A stretch of 64,000 nucleotides of DNA from Trichoplax sp. H2 (Eukaryota; Placozoa; Uniplacotomia; Trichoplacea), in the NCBI GenBank assembly GCA_003344405.1, contig NOWV01000150.1, positions 1 to 64,000 on the forward strand. The letters are read 5' to 3'. The stretch's first letter is position 1. Each line of letters begins with the position of its first letter. Under the pieces are notes generated by a model. It ran no database searches. It was not told where the DNA came from and saw nothing but the letters and a program-made list of their open reading frames with translations. Shown piece after piece: positions 30,054-44,200 of this stretch. Position numbers and translations under genes: made by a program.

Positions 30054-31436
30054 ATTGTACTTTACTGTAATTTATTATCCTATTACTGTCAGTAACTTTG
30101 ATTCTAGCATGCATTTATTATACCATCTTTTCAGAACATTGTAATATATTTCTAATTCATTACGGCTACTATTGATCTACACCTACAGGATTGTGCGATA
30201 CTTGTTTAGGAGTCGAGAGCTATAAAATGGACATTTCGGCTTGTATTTAATTATGATTGTTAGTTTCTTATTTGTTGGGCATGTTATCATACCCCGTGAA
30301 TATTTGCCATTCATTTAAGTCAATTAGTTTGAATCAGCTACCAACAGCAAGAAGTTCAATTCTTACGATACCACTATGGTGGTTTATTATATGCATATGC
30401 TCGTGTACATAATGTAAATAGTTATGACTTCAATACATAATCGATTCTATTTGCTCAATACTTGAAATTTTCTCTGTATAGCAGACTGAGAAAATATCGT
30501 AAATTTAATGGTTTCTAATATCATAAAGTTGTGTAGCTAATGGAGATTACTGTATAAATACGTATAGTATTTTTATATTCCGATTAATACAATTATACGT
30601 AACGTATATCATTTTTAATAAAAAGACATTCCGATTACTTGATGTTTTCCTTAAAACACAATTACAACTTTAAGACTTAAAGGCTACAATTGGCCAAGTA
30701 TTTATTACGAATGATCCAATGCCTTTTAAGTGGCAAGTAATTAAAGAAATTGTCTACCCTAGATCTAAAATAAATTGATAGAGCATTGCATTAGCCCGTA
30801 TTCGTGAAATAATCTTAGAAAGGTTTATTCATGATATTTCAGAGTCATGTAAACTCTTAAACAGAGTTGATCCAAATATTCGATAAATAGCATAAAGTCT
30901 ATCTATGAATTTAATTAATTAATTTAATACAAGTTACTCCGCATAATTTGTGTTAGGTTTAATTATTTTAGTAGATTAACGCATTCTTCCTTCCAAAATA
31001 TATAACCCAGTCTGATACTTACCTATAGGCACGTTAGGTTTTGTCACCACTTCTCAAAATAGCTCTTTTTAAAAGCATACAATCACTTCACATTCCGCCC
31101 AAAATTACAATTTAACGTGAATAAGAAGGTATTTATAACATTGATAACCGATAGTAAAAATATACATTTAATATATATAATTATATACACATAAATGTCA
31201 AACGAATCTTTAAAATTAAAACTATTAGTTTAGGTAATTCCTAAATGGTATTATTATTATACAAATAAACCTAATGAATAGTATTTACAGAGTGCTTATA
31301 GTGATAATTGAGGTTCTATAGAAATGGACAAAGTATTTGCGCGTTTCAGTAACAAATTCATACAGATTTACATTGTTCATATTCACTTGTTTAGTGATCA
31401 TGCATTGAGTACACTCATACATTGTATAAAAATCAT
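30054..31436. other. Convergent intergenic region POLK / DTWD2
   Basis: A 3'-3' gap of 1.4 kb, AT-rich. Only two GTAC tetramers were seen, and no gene or palindrome cluster. Confidence 0.6.
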
Positions 31437-33536
31437 TTATACTTTACGGTTTGCTCCATCGTATTCACTAGAAGTTTCTTTACAAGCATTACTAGATGGA
31501 TCCATCAGCATTTTTTTCACAACATCTTTACTATGATGTACCACAGCACCGCATGCCAATTGCATGTCACACATAGCACGCAGTGGCTTTAACAAAGCCT
31601 ATGAAGCAAAATGAAAAATTAATTTAAACACATTTGCGAAATAGACGCAATTCTAACCGACATTATATAGCGAATTAGAATACTGATCCAAGACCTCTTT
31701 AATATGGTGGTCATTTTCCAAAATTTCTAAAGAAAGTGCCACTGCTTCTATGGTTGATACGCAAGTCACATTGGGTTGCGTTCTGATTACGAATTTACTG
31801 ATCTCATCGTCTACAAGTTTAACCTGCAAGAGTAAGCCCTTTCTTTAATTAATATGTACGTGGCATTACATTTCTTATATACTGTATAGATGGTATCGTT
31901 AGCTATAATTTTTGAACATACAGTATACAAATGTATCGTCATATGGCCTGATAACTCTATTCAAGTCTACCACGTGTATAATATATTAGTGCCTATCGAT
32001 TTTTATTTAGTTTTTATTTCTATACTGACCTGAATGCATCTCTTTAGAAATTCATTTCGGTGCATGATTGTGCGCGCTTCGTTCCAAGTGCCATCAATAA
32101 CAAATAAGTTAGTTACCTTTAATTCTTGGCAACTTAATTGCTTAATATCTATAGCTATAAATGAAGGATATTTAATGTTACTCATCAATTAAAATATATA
32201 CACTTCTTAAAATTTATGCAAGCAAGGTCAGTCAGTTAGATAACAAAAGATATCATCAACAAGCTTGCAGTATCGTATTATTGCATGGTTATCACAACTC
32301 TATACACTTCTATATATTCATTTAAGGAGATTTTAGAAGCAACTAGTGATTTGTTAAATAGCAAACTAACCTTGAGAACTAGGATAAAGTATGGCAGTTG
32401 ATGGGGAAGATGCAATCTCAGCCAGTTCGGTTAACCTGTAAAACGATTCTATGCTATTATACTTTTACGGGTACATTTACTATTCGTATTATCGGATCAC
32501 TCATTTTGTGTTAAAAGCACAGTATGCAATACACTATCCATTTGTACAACATCAGATCATAGCATGGAGTAATCTGATATCGTAGAGCAATATTTTTTTA
32601 TATGAGGTATAGTGTATTCAAGTCATAAGAGTAACTGGGAAAATTTACCGATTCCTTGTAAATCGTATACCACGATATACATGCACACTATCTTTTGCCA
32701 ATGCAGCTGTTAATATTGGTACGGTTGTCAATCTTCGCTTTTGCTGTTTTTTAGAAATAGTTGTATACGTATAGGTACAAAAATATGATGGCTGTTTAAT
32801 AAGATTATTTAACGTTTATCTACGTCTTTAAAAGGAAGAAATTGATATTTATTCACTAAATTGTCATTAATCAATCATACGTATTGCAATTGCAGACCTC
32901 GCGTGGATGTTGCAAAATACGGATTTTGACTGAAGTTTCGATTGGTTTGGCTGGTAGATAACTGCATAAGCACGTTCGAGCTGGACGACTAGATCAATAA
33001 ATCGCAATACATTTTAATGCACAACCACACTATCTGTAGTCGATTTTATCGGCTATAATTGCAATTGCAATCAGAGATGCAATTGCATCAGAATAATACT
33101 GTTATCAACATCATCCACAAATTAATAACATTACAGGGCAGAATATCTTTAGTAAATACAGTCGGACGAATGATTAGCAATTTCCTTCATGATATTTTCA
33201 CCTTCAATCAACAATAGCGGAAGTTCATACTAAGAGCAGATATAATTTTAAATTGAATACCCAAGTCCACAAGCAAAGAAATTTTCAAATGTTGAAAATT
33301 ACCGTCTCAGTGATGTTTACTATAAAATTATAATTCTTATCCTTGATATTAATTTTCCCATATCAATATCATCCTATACTAAACCACTTGCTATTCTTTA
33401 TTGGCTGCACTAGTATCGTAACATCTAAATGTACTACTCACTTGCATCGAGCACATTCTTCACGGCATTTATCGCTACTCTCTTCTATAACATAGCCATT
33501 TAAAAATTCATCATATGTCTCATCCTCTTCCGCCAT
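31437..33536 (-). CDS. DTWD2: DTW-domain tRNA-uridine aminocarboxypropyltransferase 2
   Basis: DTWD2 transfers the aminocarboxypropyl group of S-adenosylmethionine to tRNA uridine (acp3U). About seven exons on the minus strand. Start MAEEDETYDEF at 33536, running into the Cys motif ECARC. About 32895-32985 encodes RPARTCLCSYLPAKPI and ILQHPREV. About 32660-32755 encodes RRLTTVPILTAALAKDSV, and about 32375-32445 STAILYPSSQ. About 32010-32185 holds the family hallmark FVIDGTWNEA (the DTW signature). About 31680-31830 encodes FVIRTQPNVTCVSTIEAVAL, and 31437 to about 31605 LKPLRAMCDMQLACGA with stop TAA. The order and spacing of Cys pairs, the PxxxxxILYPS block and DGTW match human DTWD2. The family has only two animal members, and the long QP..CxST..E C-terminal half favours DTWD2 over DTWD1. 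Some exon edges are approximate. Confidence 0.85.
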
Positions 33537-35184
33537 TGAAGCATACGCAATCTCACTATTTCAGTATTACACGTCACTGTATGAGATCAGTTATATTTAT
33601 GAGCGAGCCTTTGGTATTTAAATGTGCCAGTCAGCACCTTGATTTCCAGTAATCAATGTTGATCGTCTTGCTGTAAATAACCAAAGCTCTAAAGCGATCA
33701 TATAAAGTATAAAGTTGCGGGAATATGCGCGATTTTGGATAATATTTTGATGCTTTTCTGCAGCAGGGCTCGCTGTGAAGCATAATAATATGCTGAGCTT
33801 TTTCTTATATACTATAGTATACTGCACGTCTATGGTGTGAATGTACACTATTGTACAGTATCACACACTGTATTACCATGGTAAAAATATACGGTGGTAG
33901 GCGAGCTGTATGCTGCCACGCCCGCACAAACACACTGTGCTCAATTTTCCATAAAAATCGTATTAAAATGCAATCTTTGATGCACGTTATCCAATTATTA
34001 TGATAATATTAATTACCAATATAGAATCGCAGATATAAGCATCAAGGTATTCGCTACTTTTATCGACCTGTTACAAGTGACTGATGCTAAATACTACTAA
34101 TTAACTAAAATGACCGATTATGTGTATGTGTAATATTCGCGTTTACGCGTACGAGTACAGTATATTCTCGTATGTTATGGTTAACCCCACTCGTTCTGAC
34201 TAAAAATCTTGATTTCAATAATAACATATAATGAAAACTATATTCCAGATATTAAAGATGAAAGTCATATCATTTAAAGCAGTATTTTTCACTGTATATG
34301 ATGATATAGATGAGGGTAATAATTTCGTAACATTTAAACATTATTTCTGGCATAGTCCAACTTCGGGTTTGTCTGTAACTTAATATAAGAGTATATAATC
34401 AATAGGCCTAAACCATGATTTTAGCTACTGAGGGGTCGTGCAATTCCGAAAAACTTCAAAAATATTTAGCCAGTAATATTCACTGAAAATCACTGCTGAT
34501 ACGTCTTATCCTCGATGCTACATAATTTTCAGGTAACTTAATGAAATATAAAACATCTAATTATCTAAATACGTACAGTATCATACAGTGCAATTATAAG
34601 CAGAAAACTTTAAACTGATGCTTAAATCAGTTAAATGTATTTAGTAACTCCTTGTGTATACCGGTACAGTATTGTATTGCTGACTTAAGGATTCTAACTT
34701 ACTTGGTCAGCATTGACAGTATTTGACACATTGATACATGAAAAACTTGATGTTAAAAAGTCTTACAGCTTGTAATTGGAATGTAACTCAACTGATTTTT
34801 ATTGCGTAGTGGCATACAAGTATAAGATATGATACAAGAAGATTTAATTATGCCATACCAGTTTTAAAAATAATTATTTCGTGCAAAATTGGTAATCATG
34901 GTACCACTCGTAACTACGATAAAGAATAGCCTTCATAAACTGCCATGGTGTGACCGCAGTTGATCGATAAAATATCTCTACACACCGTATTACCCACTAG
35001 TCACATCATTGAATTAAGATAACTGAAGTAATATTAAAACGATTTAATGTAGTAAGGGATAATGTACGGTACAGCAACTCCTGCCTTTAGTAATCTGGGT
35101 AATGGTACAAAATCCAAACTATGGTAACGATTGATTAACGACTTATAAATCTTACTAATCGCTTAGTATAATACACTTGTAATA
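33537..35184. other. Intergenic region DTWD2 5' / CWC22 3'
   Basis: No gene recognised. A loose GTAC/TACTGTA patch at about 33785-33885 lies about 250 bp upstream of the DTWD2 start. The rest is AT-rich, with no cluster near the CWC22 3' end. Confidence 0.55.
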
Positions 35185-38100
35185 TTAAGATTTATCTCTT
35201 CTACGGTCAGGAGATAAACGTCTTCTGTCGCGATAATTAAAGTCATCCCTTCGTTTTCTTCGAGGTGACACGCTGCGGCTTCTACTGAAAATATAATAAA
35301 TGGTCATAAACAATCTTAATAATAGTCAAGTATTGGAAACAAATAATTCGAGGACATGTATAGATAGTTGGCTTATCGTGTCATAGTAATGAGTTTTTTA
35401 CAGCTGAATTACCGTTCATTCTTTTGCTCGTAGTATCCACCTTTCTTTCTTGCAGCATTAGCTATGTAATCAACAGATTAACCTTTAAGTGAATAGTATA
35501 TTATCAAATCTATAGGTGGATCAAAGAAAATACTGTTCCTACCTGAGTCTTCAGAGCTACCGCTAGACGAAGATGTCGATTCCGAACTCGAATCAGAATC
35601 TGAGTCTGAATCTGAATTGGAATCTGATGAACTACTGTCATCACTTGATTCAACAGCTCTTTTTTGAGCCATTATTAGCTTCGGAGCGTTCTTTAAGTGT
35701 GCTCTTAACTCATCACTGATTTATAAAACGTATGCAAATAGTTGTTATTAATTACGATATTAAAAGCATAAGAGTTGATATTTTACAGCTATTAATAGGC
35801 TTACGTTAATGCACCAAGGCCAATTGAGGTAAAGAAATTGATAGCAAATCTAGTATAACTTGGATTATTTCGTGGAAACAAGCCTTCAAAAAATTCAGCT
35901 AGTGTCCTAAAGCGGATTAATACGATAAATTGTATAAAATGCATAATACCAATTGCGAAATTTTATAATTGTATTAGGGTAATAATCGGTAACATTACTT
36001 ACTCATCTCTGAAACGCTTATTTAATTTCATGATACCCATGTATTCAGATAATTCTTGCAATAAAATCTTTGCAAATATTCGACTACAGTTGAGTATAAG
36101 TAACGATTTTAGCGAAAGTATAATAGCGAAAAGATACTCAGAATATGGCTTACCTTGATGATGTAGTTTCGTCTTCATTTAGATGAATGCAGGACAAAGC
36201 CTTTGATTATAATATTAGTAATTATGATATCGTATTTTCACATTTAGTATCAATGTTACTTTCAAAATAATAATTCTTACCGTCCAAGGAATAGCATCCG
36301 TAAAAAATAGATGTGCAAAAAACTTTACCACATTTCGCAATTTATTAGTTTCCAACCTATGGCAATTTTCGTACTAAAATAAGAGAGTACCGTAAATAAT
36401 TGAATTGATTCGTTGATAAACAAGTACAGCTAACATATAATAGCAATTTGATTCTAACTTGGTCTTGGAATATCTCGTCGTATAGTTCAACATAGGTTTT
36501 GTTTAACTGACAAAATCTCTGAATCAAAAATATTTTATAAAAATCACGTTAATAAATGTAAAAGGTTTTCTTTAAAAGCAAGACTTCTCTTACTTGTGCT
36601 AGTAAGCCGTACATCCTGAGATACGAACGCTCCTGGGCACAGCAGTCTATAATCATACTGCATAGTTCTTTCTAGAATTGACACAAGGTCATTTTTAGTC
36701 GCATAGGCATTATCCTTATTTGCGAAAAATTAATTAAATAGTTTAACCTCCTGCCCCGGTTTTATCTCCATTTTCAATAATTTATGAGCACATTCTTCGA
36801 AATCCAAACTAAATTAGAAAAGTAAAATCACTTAAAATTTTGAATTATTACCTTCACAGAAATAATTTCTACCTGGACTGTATGGTAAGATAAATATTCC
36901 TCCTTAAAGCCACCAAGTTTGTCTCGGTCTGATCCAAAATCATCTTATCATCTACGTATTTATTCATTTATAAAATTTATCTAATAAATGTACTAAAAAT
37001 TGCAAATGAATCACATTACGAAGACGTAATAGTACCTTTTTCTTCTTCTTCATCATCGTCATCATCATCGTCCGATTCCTCGTCGCTTCCACTAGCGGAC
37101 GATCCATCATCGTCATCACCTAGTATACCTAATTTTAAAGCAACACGAACATGAGAGTATGCTACTACAATTCACGGCAGCTTCACGGTTGCTTATTAAG
37201 CTTACCTTTTCGTAATACCTGATACCGTTCTTCATTCTGTAAATAGTCTGGATCAAACTTGAAAATATCTAAGAAATGCAAAACCGCGCTTAATAAAACT
37301 TTATATCTATATCATAGCTTTATCTTCTCGCAATTGCCAATATACTTAGTATATTTTCTCCATCAGCGGCGTCATCGAGAGATAGAAAATGTGTGATTTG
37401 ATCGGACTCTTCAACTAATACCAGCTCTTCAATTACAGTTGGATAATCCTATTGATGTATGATACGGTCTTTAAAACATAACTTCAGTAGCAGTAGTTAC
37501 AGAGAGAAAGTTAGAGTACCTTAAAATCGTCTTTCCTAATGGCAAATAGCACTTCTATCATATATTGGACGCGTTTTCCTATATCACTGTCTTGGATAAT
37601 ACTTCTAAAGCGATCGAAAATTCCTACAGATGTTCAATAAAATTACTGTTACCTACTGAAAATTCTATAAATTTGTCAATTAATATCTTTTTGATATAAA
37701 TTACCTCTAATTCCTGTTGGCGATAGTTCACCCAACTTTTTTCCACATTCCTTAATAACACCAACCTAGTATTCATAATGAGATCAGGATAACGTTATCT
37801 GTCAAGATGATTTTAAGAATTTTAACAAATCCAGATACTTACAGCAACTTCAACACTATCTTCGGTTGGATTTTCTAAAAATACAGTCAGTATCTCGAGG
37901 ATAACCAATTCATGAATCTTATCATGACAGAAAATAGCAATTATGTTATCGATAAATCAATTAACGGTCAATTTCACAATCATTCCGATACGGTTAACAT
38001 AATTGACACGATATTAACACTTACAACTTGTTGGTTAACCAAATGCGCTAAAAATTTAGCAGTTGTAAGACATGTGGCTTTATCGCCTCTTTTCATTGTT

Positions 38101-39759
38101 CTTTTAAACTGAATTAGTAATCTCTTCAATAGCAACTCTCCGATTTGTGGAAACTATAAGTTTTATTGCATATGGGAGCGATATAATTATTGCAATGAGT
38201 GCTCGATGCATAAGAGTATTAATATACTTTATGTGTAAAATCACAAAGAAAGTCAGCTTACTTTCGTATTAATTACTGCAACCAATGCTGCATAAACATG
38301 AGTAAAAGTAGGAGATGCAGCTTGAGCAGTTATAACTGATCTAGCTAATAGGCCCCTATAAAAAATAAATAATACATGTTTACTTGTTACAGCACAAACA
38401 CGCGTACAGTTTATAATCTTCTGCGAATAATAGTAACGTACCTTCCGCGAACAATATTCTCCTTGAATAATTCTCTTATTATATCAGACATATTGCCAAC
38501 GTTGACCTATATCAAATACCCGTAGTCATTATAATATGAGCTCATTGCAATAGGCAAAGCAATGTTAAATCCTTTACTAACTTTGTTCACCAAGCCATTG
38601 ATACTCTTCTTTAGGGCTTCCCAGCTCAATCTTTGATAGTTTTCACTACGAATGAAAGTCCATGAAGGAATGTTATTAACTGCATTGATATTCTAATCTG
38701 TTTGTATCTATAAGTAATCACTTCAAATTTATTTTTTTACCTGCTCTTATCAGTAATTTGCTCCTGCATCATGCGAAGTCTCGCAGGTGGAATGTAAGCA
38801 CCACCTGTATAAGAGAAATGGTCCATGATGAAACAGAAAGAGCGCTACTATTTTCAATACAGAGCTATTATACATGTATAGTATCGTAAGGATGGGATAT
38901 TGATGTTTATGCGCATATTTTTATGGAAAGGCATGAGGAAAAAAAGGAAGCGAGGCCACTTACCAGTCCTACTGGTTAAAATGTCTTTCTTTTCATTTGT
39001 TTCTTTCGGTTTCTTATGATTATTATCCCTATCATCTATTATAGGATCATTTTTCATTTCTTCTTTCCGGGAATGATCACTTACATATCTATCACCCCTG
39101 CAGAAGGAAAATTTACGATTAATTTCTTCATTGCGATCTTCATGGATAGGACAAGTACTTGTCGATTGATCCCTCACCGTCGTCTATCTCGGTCACTATG
39201 CCTATCTCGTCTGTCTTTGTGGTCATCTCTATTTCTATGTCGATCATGTCTGTCTCTTCGTCTATCATTGCAATTTTATGCAAAAAAAATTATTGCAGTT
39301 TTATGTTTTATACAAATGCATACATTTTACAGTCAGTAATTCAAAATTCACGCGGCAATTAACGAATTCTATGCACATTTTCATACGTGCATCGCTGTAA
39401 ATAGCATATTAGTAGTAAAAGTACCGTGGAGATCTCGAGCGGCTTCTTGAGCGTCTCCTTCGAGGTGATCTGGAGCGTTCCCTATGTGAACGCTTAGATG
39501 CGGGACTATGTTCTCGTTTACGATCCTACACATGTACGTTAAATATCAAAATGGTATCTTTGCCTAGGTATCTTATTACTGTACACTACAATTATGAAAT
39601 GATTCAGAAGTGGCTTAAATTGAATTGAAAATGGCTATCGAAATTAGGAGTACAGGATGAATTATGTAGGAGTACCTTTACATTTGCCTCACGGCTATGT
39701 TCTGGAGTAGCGCTACTGTCTTCAGTACTAGAATGAAGTATGGTAGAAAAAATGAGCAT
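35185..39759 (-). CDS. CWC22: Pre-mRNA-splicing factor CWC22 (EJC-loading, nucampholin)
   Basis: CWC22 holds eIF4A3 on the spliceosome and loads the exon junction complex. The gene has many short exons. From 5': a possible first exon 39676-39759 (28 codons, tentative), then RS-rich 39425-39525 ([17 protein letters not shown]) and about 39168-39270 ([18 protein letters not shown]). About 38946-39105 carries DILTSRTGG and about 38755-38805 [18 protein letters not shown], an unmistakable CWC22 block just before the MIF4G domain. Exons from 38680 to 36300 carry the MIF4G and MA3 helical domains in the expected order, separated by an acidic Asp/Glu/Ser linker at about 37040-37125. 35480-35672 holds the serine/aspartate tract after [15 protein letters not shown], and the gene ends in an SR/RD tail with stop at 35185-35187. 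The N-terminal start is uncertain. It is divergent from the WDR93-like gene. Confidence 0.85.
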
Positions 39760-39904
39760 TAAACTTTGACGTTTTCTGCGAAAATTTCTATATTTAATTG
39801 AGGAAAGCAATTGCAGTACCTGGAAGGCATCTTGCTTGTGATAGCTGTAGCAGCTGTACAATGGAGGAACTAGTGTACCAATTGACACTTTAGTAAGTTA
39901 TAGT

Positions 39905-40715
39905 ATGAGGCAATACACTACATACAGTACAGTACAGTAGGACGGTATCAGCGAATTGATTACTGGACATTAGATTTACCTGACATGCTTAGTTAAGGAC
40001 TAAATGGTAAGTTACTACAGTCCAGTCTGCCAGTCAAAGCTTTCTCTACAGTACTGTACTAGTAGTGTACAGTACAAGAAACAGTACTGTAGTGTACAGT
40101 ATGTACTGTACACTACAGCGGATAGTAAAGAGTTAGTCGAGAGCAGACTCGGAAAACTTGCCACAGACACTTTACCGCATAAAATAAAATCAATTAATTA
40201 ATTAATTTTAGCTGTACAGTATTAGGATTAAATGCTACAAAATATTTAATCCCCCCTCGTACTATCAAATCTATATTGATATTGTTTTCGTCCTATACTA
40301 CTGTACATTGTACTGCGGTAAATTATATTATCCCCGTCCATTTGTCTTAGACCCATCCAGAGACTATCGTCTACCTCCATCACGGGTTGTTGTATTAATT
40401 AATGAATCGATACTATAAACCATGGAGGTAAAAAATCGACTGAGTACGGTTACTGTGTGTGTGTGTTGTTGCTCTATTCTCAGCTCTTAATACTTCTTGA
40501 CTCCTGTTTCTCTGATCTGCAATTCTCATATTTCAGCTGCCTGAAAATAAATAAACTCCTATCACGTACAGTACTGTATTTTTAAGTCCTCGGTATAGTC
40601 GTATTGACTGTCTCTACATCTACAGTATACAGTATTACAGTGTATAGTGACTATACTGTACAGTACAGTACTGTACACTGTACAGCTCGGCGCCATTCGT
40701 ACAGTACAGTACAGT
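39905..40715. repeat. GTAC-palindrome clusters in the CWC22 / WDR93-like divergent gap
   Basis: Three tracts: 39915-39942, 40050-40115 and 40565-40715, made of CAGTACAGTACAGTA and CTGTACAGTACAGTACTGTA units. The intervening sequence is AT-rich and includes a (GT)n run at about 40453-40468. The rest of the gap up to 41246 shows no gene. Confidence 0.75.
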
Positions 40716-41246
40716 TCGTAGAGTCAGCTGTCAGTGGAATCAGTTCGGACTTCCAATATTCTAGCTCCGGTATATGGTTGCCATAGTGATGATCGGTAAA
40801 TGATGCTGAAAGCTAGGTCTAATTTCCAAGTTAGTCGAAATCACTCTGTAAACTTTATACTTACTGTACATGTCAAGGTTCTCGGACAGATCTCAAACAT
40901 ATGTATGTTTTGTAAATGAAATGTTGCTATAGTCGTACTCAAACGCATTTGAGATAAAATGGATTTATACTGCTATCCCACAAAATCTAGGGTTTAACTG
41001 AACTGACTTTTGATTGATCACTTACCCAAGAGTATTGTTAATAGTAATCTGTAACTGTCGTAACGAAATCTTATATCCTGCAAAAATACTTTTATTTCAC
41101 AAATTGAAACATAGAGTCAAGATATTGCTTAATATTACTATACTGCGGATACTTAATCATTACAATAAAATAGTTTAATTTACACGTTACTAATATACAC
41201 TTGTATAGACTTTAAATTGTTGTTACATTCTACCCAACTAAAAAGA

Positions 41247-44200
41247 ATGTCAAAATCGAAACGACCAAATCGTGAGCCAACGCCACCATCTCGTATAGAT
41301 GATGTAGATCGGGATGACTTCTTCGCTGATCCTGATATGATGTTTGATGAATTACCTCAACCCTTTCGCACGATCGATAAAATATTAGAAGGAATATTCG
41401 ACGATTCGTGGAATATTATCAACAAGAGACAAGCTGAACGCGAAGCAGGTACATTAAAGGTTCCAGTCCCAATATATAATGGCGTTAGAGTTGGTACAAC
41501 AACCGAGGAGCCGAGATGTCTTGCTCCATCAGTAGATGGAAATTATGTCTTTTTAGGTCATGCAGATGGACTAGTTGTACTTAAACCACCATCAGTTCTA
41601 ACATTAACGTCTTGGGATGAAAATGGTGTGTTACCAGTACAGTTATCAACTGCTGATATGCCAGGATCCATTTATTTAGTTACGATGCTTAGTAATTTAG
41701 GTAAGATCTTGATACTAATATACCCTATAAAGTCATTACTGTTCATAAAGAATCTAATTTACTGTATAATTAAGCATCTTCTGTGAAATAATTTTATGCA
41801 GGCGTAGGTAGGGTCTTTGCGCTATTTAAAAATAGACTGTTCCTGCTACGGATAATCAATGATACGGTAAATGCTAGGGCTAAAATTAATGTTCAGCCTT
41901 AACTAAATCAATCCTTATCGTCCGTATCGAAGTAGTCATTCAAAAATTTGGAAATCTTTTATATAATAGGATGCTGCTATCATTACAACAATGAAGTTAT
42001 CAAGTAATGGAGATTTTCTTGGAGTGGGCACCCAAGGTAATCAGCTAGACATTAATTCCACTCGTGGCATAATAAATTGTATAATAAATTGTATGTGTAT
42101 AATGACAAGAAAGCTTCACCCTAATCAACAATTCCTAAAATTTTGTGCTAATTTATTTTTCAAATAGCATCAAAAAAATATTTCTTTGAAGTGCATCGTT
42201 TACCAAGTGATGGTTGGACGAGAGAGTTAACATCTGCTAACCGGCAACTTTTGAAACATGAAGTATGACTCGTTTTTTTATTAGTTGCTAGCATTAGTTC
42301 AAGTTATTAATAGAATTAATAATTACTGTGTCTCCACTACTCTATATATAGTCAAAAATAATATCTTCAGCTGAGCAACATGTCCCACAGCAGCTAATTA
42401 ATAATCAAGATAAACCTGTACCTCCACCAGTACAAATTGTTAGTCAAGAGGTTTGTAAGAAATATACGATAGATCTACTTTACTGTTTCTAATGATTGCT
42501 ACTTTAAACAGAATCTATAAAGGTGACATTTACATTAAAAGAAGTTGGAATAACTTCTTATACAACTATTTGCAATCATTAATTAGGCCGAAGGAACACC
42601 AAATCCTTCGCAAACTCAACTGGAAGGGCAGTCAAATCCTACTCTCAATATCACAACTGGAGCAGTACCTTCGCGAATTAATTTCTCTAAACCAACTCTT
42701 CTCATACGTGTCAAGTGTTCTAACACGCCGACACCGTGTAATGGCACGAATCCAGCACAAGCTTTATCTGCTTACAACAATAGTGACTTTTTGACATTGG
42801 GAAATGGTTTAATTCATTCTCTGTCTGCGCAATTGCTTGATCAAAGGCGTACTGATTATGATAGTCTCGGCTTTATTTCACAACAAGATAGTGAAGCTGA
42901 AATACGCAGGTTTGACAAAACAAAGGATAATTTCTTAATTTCACACTAAGTAGTGTAATTTGTAATTGTAAATTACTTCCAATAATATATATGTTTTCAA
43001 TTAGTATCCCAACTTTCCATTTTCTTGGACCAACTAAGTATCAACCAAACAGTTTAGAAGGCAATCAGAATGAGGGTAAGATATTGTCGTAACATAACTC
43101 TAGATAGATGACATTATAATCAAACTCTTAATAATAGTAATAGAAATAATTAAGTTATGAATTTATATTTTTAGTAGCAAAGCCATCATCTGTTGTTATG
43201 TGGTGGTCAAGTTGTAACCAAATCTTTCATTATCCTCTACCAAAGAGTGGACGAGGTACAGCATATTGAATACATATGCAAATATCACCTTATAAGGAAT
43301 GTAGATTATTAAATTGATGTTGTTTCCTTGCAGTCGATAAACCTGATTTAGTATGGCCAAATGGAGATGTTATAATAAATAGTACTCTGAGTAACGACAA
43401 AACCTTGCTAGCAGTAGCGTTAAAAAATGGTATATTGGTAATCTGGGATGTATATCATGGTAAATAGTAATATTGATTGTTTAATTCTATTAATCACATT
43501 ATATTACGAGAATAAATGATATTAGCTACTTATTTACAGGTTTAGAAAGGAAAATTATTGGATTTTCGAAAAGAGGGTCTATAATTTGCATGCAATTTCT
43601 ACTCCCTGGCGCACTAAATGAGACTAAAACCATGCCTAAAGCAGATCCTGGATCAGCTACTTTTCGAACAGGCCCAGAAGGCTTAATAGTCGCCTGCAGC
43701 GATGGTAGCTTGTGCATAATCGAATGTGAACCGGATAAAAGTGAAACTGCACCAATTATATTGGCACATCCTTCGGAAATCCCTTTTTATCGAATTCTTC
43801 CGCTACCAAATCTACCACAATTGGTAACGAGCTGTAAAATAAGTTATTGTCGGAAAGCGGATTCATGCTACTTACTGTTAATAATTGCAAGTATACTTCT
43901 ATATTCTAGTTTATAACTGTACAGAAAAATAGCGAAGTCATTGTTCATGATGCTAGGAAAAGAAAGAGAATGTGTGAAATTGTTATGTCTAAATCATACC
44001 ACCTTGATAATCCAAGAAAAGAGGGTGAATTGATTTTAGCGAAAGGAGGACGCGTTGTAGTCATGAGAGGTACAGGAACAATACTAAGAATTAGATTAAT
44101 TTTACGAATAATATTCTAAGTGCTGGTTTCTGAACTATTAATAGACTTGAAATCTATCCTATATCAAGACTATAGCCTTTAATTTCTTTTTTGTTATAGG

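Noticed and set aside
33120-33235. Possible extra DTWD2 exon (minus-strand frame reading LLLIEGENIMKEIANHSS)
   Set aside because: The Cys-rich start exon joins naturally to the RPARTCLC exon as in the family. This segment has no counterpart and would interrupt that junction.
39016-39362. Plus-strand Ser/Ile/Leu-rich frames
   Set aside because: They are antisense shadows of the RS/RD-rich N-terminal exons of CWC22.
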